A stretch of 64,000 bases of DNA from JACZST01 sp964195155. Its GTDB lineage: Bacteria; Actinomycetota; Acidimicrobiia; Spongiisociales; UBA5794. Shown piece after piece: positions 33,748-40,651 of the stretch. Every line of letters starts with the position of its first letter. Position 1 is the stretch's first letter. The position numbers and the translations under genes were made by a program. The notes under the pieces were generated by a model. The model did not search any database and was not told the DNA's origin. It saw only the letters and a list, made by a program, of their open reading frames with translations. Where the stretch lies: positions 48,184 to 112,183 of the forward strand of contig CAXMOP010000045.1 in the NCBI GenBank assembly GCA_964195155.1, read 5' to 3'.

Positions 33748-33821
33748 CCCTCGGGCGAGGGTACTTGCAAATGACTCGTGCTGCGGGCTTGAGCCCGATT
33801 GAGGATTCCCAAGTACCCTCG
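33748..33821 (-). promoter_or_regulatory. competing hairpins between rpmH and rnpA
   Basis: Arms CGAGGGTACTTG (33756-33767) and CAAGTACCCTCG (33810-33821) form a perfect 12 bp stem that begins at the rpmH stop. Its inner loop has a CGGGCTTGAGCCCG stem (33784-33797). The CGAGGG at 33756-33761 can also pair with CCCTCG at 33748-33753, so the two structures exclude each other, like an attenuator. It could set the rpmH:rnpA ratio. Confidence 0.5.
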
Positions 33822-33956
33822 TCAGGCAGTGAGCCGGCGCCGGCCTTTGAGTCGGCGATTCTTGACGACGGCGCGTCCACCACGAGTTCGCATGCGGACG
33901 CGATACCCGTGCTTTCGCTTACGACGTCGAACGTTTGGCTGGTACGTACGCTTCAT
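33822..33956 (-). CDS. rpmH: 50S ribosomal protein L34
   Basis: A 44 aa basic protein: MKRTYQPNVRRRKRKHGYR, then VRMRTRGGRAVVKNRRLKGRRRLTA, a full L34. It sits first in the leftward rpmH-rnpA-yidD-yidC-jag operon, divergent from dnaA. It is often missed by gene callers with a length cutoff. Confidence 0.95.
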   Translation of the reverse strand: MKRTYQPNVRRRKRKHGYRVRMRTRGGRAVVKNRRLKGRRRLTA

Positions 33957-34254
33957 GATGAGGTGCGCTCCCCAAACGCAGGGGAGCCATGGGGTCGAAC
34001 ACCGATAGTGTACCGCGGCGGTCTACCTACCCGTCTCCGCCAGGCACCTCGGGGTGTAGCCGGGACGCAACGCGACCGTGGACGCGAAAACTCCCACTTG
34101 GTCGCGAAACAACAGACAGGGGGCCTTTGCACCGTTCCGTGTCGAACTCGCGAAATCAATCCTTGGTGAGACCGGTCTGTTTCCCTTGCCCTCTATGAGT
34201 TTTTCGACTCACCGACCGGCGGCTCGACCCCCAGTAGCCGCGGATTTGCCGTTC

Positions 34255-34284
34255 TTGCTGCGGCGTTCGCCATCGCCATATACT
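34255..34284 (+). promoter_or_regulatory. candidate dnaA promoter
   Basis: TTGCTG and TATACT with an 18 bp spacer match a housekeeping sigma promoter, with transcription start expected near 34290, roughly 100-130 bp before dnaA. Confidence 0.45.
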
Positions 34285-34378
34285 CGCCGCCGCCTCAGCA
34301 ACCGTCGCTGCTTCTCCGTCGAAGGAGGTTCAGCTCCCGGGCACCGGCTCTGATGGCGGCCAGGAAGAGAAACCGAAG

Positions 34379-34411
34379 TTCTCCACAGCCTGTGGACAGG
34401 TATGTGGACAG
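34379..34411 (+). promoter_or_regulatory. DnaA-box-like cluster before dnaA
   Basis: TTCTCCACA (34379-34387) differs from TTATCCACA at one base. The complement of two identical TGTGGACAG 9-mers (34391-34399 and 34403-34411), CTGTCCACA, is one base from the TTGTCCACA variant. The 12 bp pitch is about one helical turn plus. They would let DnaA repress its own gene. Confidence 0.6.
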
Positions 34412-34419
34412 GAGCTGTG

Positions 34420-35808
34420 GTGGAAGAGGAGTTGGGAACGTTGGGGGAGGCGCAATCTACGACGGCCGAGTGGGACGCATTCCATAACGAGCTGCGCCAG
34501 CGTATTCCCGCCGCGGCCTGGCAGACCTGGATCGAGCCACTTGAGTCGTCCGCCGAATCAGGGTTAGTGCGGGTGACCGCGCCAACCGAATTCCATTACC
34601 GCTGGGTAGGGGACCGATACCTTCCCGTGCTCCAGGAAACCGCCCATGAGGTCCTCGGTGTCGATCTCGTGCTTGACTTCCGAGAAGATCCCGTGGCACC
34701 GGAGTCCACCGGACCGCCGGCCCCACCGGCCTCAAACCAATCGGAACTGCCCCTGGCCACGCCGCCGGCGCATCGGTTTGGCGATCCGCGCTTGGTTCCC
34801 AAGTACACGTTCGACAACTTCGTAGTCGGCCAGTCGAACCGGTTCTCCCACGCGGCGGCTCTCGCCGTGGCCGAACAGCCGGGGAGTAACTACAACCCGC
34901 TCTTCATCTACGCAAACGCCGGCCTTGGCAAGACCCACCTGCTTCACGCTGTGGGCCATCACCGCCTCGAGATCGATGAATCAGCGCAGATTCGCTACGT
35001 CTCCTCCGAGCAGTTCTTCAACGAATTCATCAACGGCATTCGCCGCAAACGCATGGATGAGTTCAAAGATCGCTACCGCAAGATCGACGTTCTCTTGCTC
35101 GACGACGTGCAGTTCTTCGAGGGTAAGGAACAGATCCTCGAGGAGTTCTTCCATACCTTCAACAGCCTGTACGAGGCCGGCAAGCAGCTCGTGATCAGCT
35201 CTGATCGTCATCCGAAGCACCTGTCGACGCTCGAGGACCGCCTCCGCAGCAGATTCGAGTGGGGCCTGCTCACCGACATTCAGACCCCCGATGTCGAGAC
35301 CCGGCTCGCAATCTTGCGCAAGAACGCCGAGTTTGCCCCGACTCCGGTTCCACGAGAGGTACTGACCTACATCGCTGAGAACGTTCACCAGAACATCAGA
35401 GAGCTCGAAGGAGCGCTGACCAGGGTCACTGCCTATGCCGCCCTCACCAACGAGCGGATCACGCTCGCGATGGCCCAGGAGGTGCTGTCCGACATGATCC
35501 GGCACCACGATGACGCACCGCCGACGGCGGACCGGATCATTGCCGTGACCGCAGAACACTTCAATACGACCCCGTCCGACCTCATCGGCCCAAGCCGGAA
35601 ACAACCCCTGGCTAGATCTCGTCAGATTGCCATGTACCTGTGCCGGGAGAACACCGAACTCTCCCTGCCCAAGATCGGAAAGGCCTTCGGGGGGCGGGAC
35701 CACACCACCGTCATCCACGCGGTCAACAAGATCCAGACGCTCATGGGAAGCGACAAGCAGGTATTCAACGAGGTTTCACAACTCGGACAGAAGCTGAGGA
35801 CAACATGA
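34420..35808 (+). CDS. dnaA: chromosomal replication initiator DnaA
   Basis: A 462 aa protein. Domain I is about 1-80 (WDAFHNELRQRIPAAAWQTWIEPLE), followed by a Pro-rich linker. The AAA+ domain III has Walker A IYANAGLGKTHLLHAVG and Walker B DVLLLDDVQFFEGKE; domain IV has the DnaA-box signature GGRDHTTVIHAVNKI. I chose the GTG at 34420, 5 bp after AGGAG; an ATG at 34402 in frame overlaps the DnaA-box-like pair. First gene of the rightward arm. Confidence 0.97.
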   Translation: MEEELGTLGEAQSTTAEWDAFHNELRQRIPAAAWQTWIEPLESSAESGLVRVTAPTEFHYRWVGDRYLPVLQETAHEVLGVDLVLDFREDPVAPESTGPPAPPASNQSELPLATPPAHRFGDPRLVPKYTFDNFVVGQSNRFSHAAALAVAEQPGSNYNPLFIYANAGLGKTHLLHAVGHHRLEIDESAQIRYVSSEQFFNEFINGIRRKRMDEFKDRYRKIDVLLLDDVQFFEGKEQILEEFFHTFNSLYEAGKQLVISSDRHPKHLSTLEDRLRSRFEWGLLTDIQTPDVETRLAILRKNAEFAPTPVPREVLTYIAENVHQNIRELEGALTRVTAYAALTNERITLAMAQEVLSDMIRHHDDAPPTADRIIAVTAEHFNTTPSDLIGPSRKQPLARSRQIAMYLCRENTELSLPKIGKAFGGRDHTTVIHAVNKIQTLMGSDKQVFNEVSQLGQKLRTT

Positions 35809-35985
35809 TTGTTTTCCCCAGGCCGACCGCGCCCGCCCGGTGTCCTGGGGAGAACATCGTTTTTGCCAACACCTGCTGTGGAGGAGAGTGGCCTTACGTG
35901 TCAAGGGTTCTCTTGACTTTTCCTCAATCCACACCCCCTACTACTACCACTATCGTTTTCATTCATTAGGAAAGTAGAGACAACC
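35809..35985. other. dnaA-dnaN intergenic region, probable oriC unwinding site
   Basis: 177 bp. At 35925-35933 CAATCCACA is a weak DnaA box (two mismatches to TTATCCACA). It is followed by a C-run (35934-35937), then CTA trios at 35938-35940, 35941-35943, 35944-35946, CCA, and CTA at 35950-35952, then an AT-rich stretch TCGTTTTCATTCATTA (35953-35968). This box/GC-spacer/DnaA-trio/DUE order is the known basal unwinding layout of bacterial origins. Confidence 0.7.
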
Positions 35986-37065
35986 GTGCGCATCCGAGCT
36001 GAAAGAGACGACCTGGCAGACGTGCTGACCAGGGCCGGGCGGGCGGTGGGGACACGGTCGCCGTTGCCGATCTTGCAGGGAATCTTGCTCGAGGTCGAGG
36101 GCGGCCGTCTCCAGGTCACCGGCACCGACAACGAGGTGACGGTGCGGTCCTTTCTCGATGTCGAGGGTCTCGAGGACGGGGCAACGGTAGTCCAGGCCAG
36201 GTTGGCGGCCGATGCGGTTCGCAAACTCCCCCTGGGGGCGGTCTCGATGACCGCCGCCGATGGAGAGGTGGAGATCACCGGCAACGGGCCGCGCTTCCGG
36301 TTGCGCGAAATGAACGTCGATGACTTTCCCACCGTTGCTGACAAGTCCGAGGGTGACAGCGTCGAGGTGGCGGGCAAGGACTTGATCGAGGCTTTGAGCC
36401 AGGTTGGCGTTGCCGCCTCGGGTGACGAGGCGAGGCCCACCCTGACCGGCGTGTTGTTCGAGGAGAACGACGGGGCACTACGGCTGGTCGCTACCGATTC
36501 GTACCGACTCGCCGTTCGAGACGTGCCGTCAATCGGTGCGGAAGGCTCGCGCCTGGTGCCGTACCGGGCGTTGCGTGAACTACAGCGGACCGTGGGAGAC
36601 GGGAAGATGACGGTCACGCTGGGCGAACGTGAGGCAACGTTCGAGACGGAACGGGGCCGGCTCACCGCACGCATCATCGACGCCACGTTCCCGAACTATC
36701 GCCAGCTCCTCCCGGACGAGTACCCGAACTCGCTTGAGGTGTCCAAAGAGGCGTTGCTCGAAGCGGTGGGCAGGGCCGCCCTCGTCGCCGAGGATCACAT
36801 TCCGGTGCGCCTCAACCTGCATGACGGGGGCGTGGAGCTGAGCGTCATTCGCCAGGAAGTCGGCGAGGAAACTGAGCACATCGAGGGAACGTACAAGGGT
36901 GAGGAAATGACGATCGCATTCAACACGCGATACCTCACCGACGGAGCGACCGCGGTGGCCGGTGACACGGTGGTGCTCGAGACTACCGATGGGTTGAAAC
37001 CCGGGTTGTTGCACGGGGCGGATGGCGACCAGTTCCGCTATCTGCTCATGCCTGTCCGGCTGTAG
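35986..37065 (+). CDS. dnaN: DNA polymerase III beta clamp
   Basis: The sliding clamp holding DNA polymerase III on DNA; a 359 aa chain that dimerises. The start MRIRAERDDLADVLTRAGRAVGTRSPLPILQGILLEV is the family's first sub-domain; later LRLVATDSYRLAVRDV and the end YLLMPVRL are diagnostic. It begins with GTG at 35986. Next is recF. Confidence 0.97.
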   Translation: MRIRAERDDLADVLTRAGRAVGTRSPLPILQGILLEVEGGRLQVTGTDNEVTVRSFLDVEGLEDGATVVQARLAADAVRKLPLGAVSMTAADGEVEITGNGPRFRLREMNVDDFPTVADKSEGDSVEVAGKDLIEALSQVGVAASGDEARPTLTGVLFEENDGALRLVATDSYRLAVRDVPSIGAEGSRLVPYRALRELQRTVGDGKMTVTLGEREATFETERGRLTARIIDATFPNYRQLLPDEYPNSLEVSKEALLEAVGRAALVAEDHIPVRLNLHDGGVELSVIRQEVGEETEHIEGTYKGEEMTIAFNTRYLTDGATAVAGDTVVLETTDGLKPGLLHGADGDQFRYLLMPVRL

Positions 37066-37074
37066 CTCGGTCCG

Positions 37075-38208
37075 GTGGAGCTCATCTGGATCGAGCTTGC
37101 CGGATTCCGCTGTTACGACACCCTCCGATTCGAACCCGAACCCGGGGTCAACGTGCTGAGCGGAGACAACGGAGCGGGGAAAACTTCGGTGCTCGAGGCC
37201 ATCGGCTATCTCGGTTTGCTGAGGTCCTTTCGCGGCACCAGCGACGAGTCCCTTGTTGCCGTAGATGCTGAATCCGCAGTGGTACGCGGGGAGTTTTCGG
37301 TGCCCTCCGGCACCGTCCTCGTCGAGGTCGAAATCCCACGGGAAGGACGGCGGCGCATCCAGCTGAATGGCAAGCGGCCACAACGAAACCGCGACGTTCT
37401 CGGTCAGGTGCCTCTGGTGGTGTTTCAGCCGGACGACCTCGACCTCGTGAAACGGGGACCGGGTCTGCGTCGAGGGTATCTCGACGATCTCGCTGCCCAG
37501 CTCTGGCCGCAGGCCGTGGCCGATCAGCACGACTTCGATCGGGCGCTGCGGCAGCGAAACGCTCTACTGAGGCAGGAGGGGCGAGCTGCTGACCGCACGA
37601 CACTCGATGCGTGGGACACCCAACTCGCTGCAGCGGGGGCGAGGGTCTTTGCCCACCGTCTTCGTTTGCTCGGGGAGCTCGAATCGCGCCTGGACGACGC
37701 CTATCAGGGTGTCGGCGCCGAGGGGCGACCCACATGGAAGTACTTGACGAACTGGGGTGCCACCGCTGAATCCAGCGAAGTGGAAGCCGGCCAACACCTT
37801 GTCGAAGCGCTTACCAGGCGTCGCGAACGCGACTTCGATCAGCGGACCACCACGGGTGGCCCACAGCGCGACGACGCCATGCTGATGGTCAGCGGCCGGC
37901 CGGCGCGCAGTATGGCCAGCCAGGGTGAGCAGCGCACGGTGGCATTGGCATTGAGAATCGCCGCCTATCGAGCCCTTGCCGCGCAACGGCCATCGTTGCC
38001 GGTGCTGCTGCTGGACGACGTCTTCTCCGAGTTGGACCCTTCACGATCGGAGGGTGTCCTCACGCTGTTTGACGAGGGGCAGGTTTTTGTCACTACCGCG
38101 AGAGATGATGCGGCAGCTGTGCAAGGCAGACGTTGGTTCGTCCGGGGAGGTGCCCTCAAGCGGGATGACTCAGGAGATGGGCTCGGGCGTGATGTTGGGG
38201 GTGGGTAG
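37075..38208 (+). CDS. recF: DNA replication/repair protein RecF
   Basis: An SMC-like ATPase of 377 aa that loads RecA at gaps. Walker A is GDNGAGKTSVLEAIGYL; the ABC-like signature SQGEQRTVALALRIA and Walker B VLLLDDVFSELDPSR lie near the C-terminus. GTG start at 37075. The last residues (LGRDVGGG) and the stop codon are the first unit of a 30 bp tandem repeat. Confidence 0.96.
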   Translation: MELIWIELAGFRCYDTLRFEPEPGVNVLSGDNGAGKTSVLEAIGYLGLLRSFRGTSDESLVAVDAESAVVRGEFSVPSGTVLVEVEIPREGRRRIQLNGKRPQRNRDVLGQVPLVVFQPDDLDLVKRGPGLRRGYLDDLAAQLWPQAVADQHDFDRALRQRNALLRQEGRAADRTTLDAWDTQLAAAGARVFAHRLRLLGELESRLDDAYQGVGAEGRPTWKYLTNWGATAESSEVEAGQHLVEALTRRRERDFDQRTTTGGPQRDDAMLMVSGRPARSMASQGEQRTVALALRIAAYRALAAQRPSLPVLLLDDVFSELDPSRSEGVLTLFDEGQVFVTTARDDAAAVQGRRWFVRGGALKRDDSGDGLGRDVGGG

Positions 38209-38273
38209 ATGAGAGGGCGTGGTGTTGGGGTGGGTGAATGAACGGGCGTGGTGTTAGGGGTGGGTAAATGACA
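38185..38273. repeat. three ~30 bp tandem repeats at the recF stop
   Basis: Units at 38185-38214, 38215-38243 and 38244-38273 share GGGCGTGRTGTTRGGGGTGGGT and end with (A/G)ATGA. The first covers the recF stop codon; the last ends at the start of dciA. Confidence 0.85.
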
Positions 38274-38626
38274 TGGTGAGAGCGAAATACTACAGCGGGG
38301 AGGAACCTCGCCGCGACCCCGAGGAGATCACCGAGGTGCTGGGATCGATCATCGAAAGGGTGGGAACCGGCGCCGGCCCGGCCGGCGCAACCCTCGTTGC
38401 CGAGTGGGATGCGATTGCACCGGAGCGATGGAAGCTGGACGCCCGGCCCGTCGGTATCCGCCGTGGTGTGCTGCTCGTCGAGGTGTCATCCGGGGCGTCA
38501 GCAACCCTGCTCCGCCACGATACCGCCGCCCTGTTGAGCCGGGTCTCGAAGCGCCTCGGAGTCGGTGTCGTGGAGACAGTGAGGGTACGGGTTTCCAGCC
38601 CGTCGTCTCGGCGGAAAAACCTATGA
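38273..38626 (+). CDS. dciA: DciA-like protein (DUF721)
   Basis: A 117 aa protein located between recF and gyrB, the usual place for DUF721 (Rv0004 position). DciA loads DnaB in bacteria without DnaC/DnaI. Family pattern: an N-terminal segment, then a KH-like core from VAEWDAIAPERWKLDARPVGIRRGVLLVEVSSGASATLLRHDTAALLSRVSKRLG. It starts at ATG 38273, immediately after the tandem repeat. Confidence 0.82.
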   Translation: MVRAKYYSGEEPRRDPEEITEVLGSIIERVGTGAGPAGATLVAEWDAIAPERWKLDARPVGIRRGVLLVEVSSGASATLLRHDTAALLSRVSKRLGVGVVETVRVRVSSPSSRRKNL

Positions 38627-38717
38627 AAATCAAGGGAATTCGGTCGATTTGCGCTATCATTGACTGTAGGGAAATCGCCCCCGGAACCGGCCGGTGGGGG
38701 CACGCCAAAGGAGCTCC

Positions 38718-40643
38718 GTGACCCAGCCCCAACGCGACGCGAACGCGTCCTACGAAGCAAAAGACATCAAGGTCCTCGAGGGCCTCGAGGCGGTCCGGAG
38801 ACGGCCCGCGATGTACATCGGATCCACCGGTCCAAAGGGTCTCCACCATCTCGTCTGGGAAGTAGTTGACAACTCCGTTGACGAGGCGATGGCCGGCTAC
38901 GGCACCCGGATCGAAGTAGCGCTGCTCGCCGACGGCGGCGTTCGTGTGCGCGACAACGGGCGGGGGATTCCCGTCGCCAAGCATCCGAAGACCAAACAGT
39001 CGGCGCTCGAGACGGTGATGACCACGCTTCATGCGGGCGGCAAGTTTGATTCCGGCGCGTACACCGTGTCCGGCGGGTTGCACGGGGTCGGCGTCTCGGT
39101 GGTGAACGCCTTGGCCAAACGGCTCGACGCCGACGTGGTTCGGGACGGGTATCGCTGGTCCCAAAGCTACGAGTATGGCGATCCGGTTGGCGGGGTGAAG
39201 AAGGGGCAAGAAGCAAAGCGAACGGGCACCCAGATCGTGTTCTGGGCCGATCCGGAGATCTTTACCGACGGTGTGGACTACGACACGAAGACCGTCGTCA
39301 ACCGGCTCCGAGAGATGGCGTTTCTCAACAAGGGTCTCGAGATTCGGTTCCGCGACGAGCGCGGCGAGGACCCGGTCGAGGAGGTGTTCAAATACAGCGG
39401 CGGAATCGTCGACTTCGTCCAGCACCTCAACGCCAGCCGTGAACCGATTCACAAGCAAGTGGCGTACTTCGAATTGGGGACCGACGAGGCTGAGCTCGAG
39501 GTCGCCATGCAATGGACTTCTGGCTATCACGAGACGATTCTCAGCTTCGCCAACAACATCAATACCCACGAGGGCGGTACCCATGAAGAGGGCTTCCGCA
39601 AGGCGCTGACCAGGGCAATCAACGACAGCGCCAAGAGCAAAGGGGTGCTCAAGGAGAAGGAAGCCAACCTGAGTGGTGAGGACGTGCGAGAGGGCCTCAC
39701 CGCCGTGATCTCGGCAAAGCTGCGCCAGCCGCAGTTCGAGGGACAGACAAAGACCAAGCTCGGGAACACCGAGATCCGCTCCTTCGTCGAGAAGGCGCTC
39801 AACCAGGCGCTTCCGGAGTGGCTGGAGCGCCACCCCGGCGAGGCGAGACGCATCGCTGAGAAGACCACCTCGGCGGCCAAGGCAAGGCTGGCGGCCCGCC
39901 AGGCACGGGACCTGACCAGAAGGAAGAGCCTGCTCGAGTCCGGGGGTCTTCCCGGAAAGCTGTCGGATTGCTCGTCACGCGACCCGAAGGTGAGCGAGGT
40001 GTTCATCGTCGAGGGTGACTCGGCGGGCGGCTCGGCAAAGCAGGCCCGCAACAGCGAGTTTCAGGCGATCCTCCCCATTCGCGGCAAGATCATCAATGTC
40101 GAGAAGAACCGACTGGGGAGGGTCCTGCAGAACACCGAGATCCAATCGCTGATCACCGCGACCGGGACCGGCATCGGTGACGACTTCGACATCGACGCCG
40201 CCCGGTATCACAAGACGATCATCCTCACCGATGCCGATGTCGACGGTGCCCACATCCGCACCCTGCTGTTGACATTCTTCTTCCGCCACATGCCACAGCT
40301 CATTGAGGCCGGCTTCGTGTACATCGCGCAGCCACCGCTGTACTCGGTGAAGATCGGAACCAAGACGATCTGGGTGAAGAACGACGCGATACTGGATGAA
40401 GTCAAGGAGAAGAACGCAGGGAAGAAGCTGAATATCCAGCGATTCAAGGGCCTCGGTGAGATGAACGCCGATGAGCTCTGGGCAACGACCATGGATCCCG
40501 AGGCACGAACACTGCTCCAGGTCGACCTCGATGACCGATTCCTCGCAGAAGAGACCTTCGCCACCTTGATGGGAAATGACGTCGACGCCAGGCGTACGTT
40601 CATCCAACAGAACGCCGCCGACGTGCGGTTCCTCGACATCTAG
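38718..40643 (+). CDS. gyrB: DNA gyrase subunit B
   Basis: The ATPase subunit of gyrase, 641 aa. GHKL motifs VWEVVDNSVDEAMAG, VRDNGRGIPV and GGLHGVGVSVVNAL are present; the TOPRIM domain has VEGDSAGGSAKQARN and LTDADVDGAHIRTLLLTFFFRHM. The end matches FIQQNAADVRFLDI. The GTG at 38718 has AAAGGAG upstream and is preferred over the frame start at 38694. Promoter lies in 38627-38717. Confidence 0.97.
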   Translation: MTQPQRDANASYEAKDIKVLEGLEAVRRRPAMYIGSTGPKGLHHLVWEVVDNSVDEAMAGYGTRIEVALLADGGVRVRDNGRGIPVAKHPKTKQSALETVMTTLHAGGKFDSGAYTVSGGLHGVGVSVVNALAKRLDADVVRDGYRWSQSYEYGDPVGGVKKGQEAKRTGTQIVFWADPEIFTDGVDYDTKTVVNRLREMAFLNKGLEIRFRDERGEDPVEEVFKYSGGIVDFVQHLNASREPIHKQVAYFELGTDEAELEVAMQWTSGYHETILSFANNINTHEGGTHEEGFRKALTRAINDSAKSKGVLKEKEANLSGEDVREGLTAVISAKLRQPQFEGQTKTKLGNTEIRSFVEKALNQALPEWLERHPGEARRIAEKTTSAAKARLAARQARDLTRRKSLLESGGLPGKLSDCSSRDPKVSEVFIVEGDSAGGSAKQARNSEFQAILPIRGKIINVEKNRLGRVLQNTEIQSLITATGTGIGDDFDIDAARYHKTIILTDADVDGAHIRTLLLTFFFRHMPQLIEAGFVYIAQPPLYSVKIGTKTIWVKNDAILDEVKEKNAGKKLNIQRFKGLGEMNADELWATTMDPEARTLLQVDLDDRFLAEETFATLMGNDVDARRTFIQQNAADVRFLDI

Positions 40644-40651
40644 GAAACGCA

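Larger units (their letters stand above)
33957..34419. promoter_or_regulatory. rpmH-dnaA divergent intergenic region
   Basis: About 460 bp without a supported gene. It holds an rpmH leader hairpin (33967-33987, GCTCCCC/GGGGAGC, 7 bp stem), a TACACT -10-like element for rpmH (on the minus strand, plus strand AGTGTA at 34007-34012), a dnaA promoter candidate (-35 TTGCTG 34255-34260; -10 TATACT 34279-34284; spacer 18) and DnaA-box-like 9-mers at 34379-34411. Confidence 0.6.
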
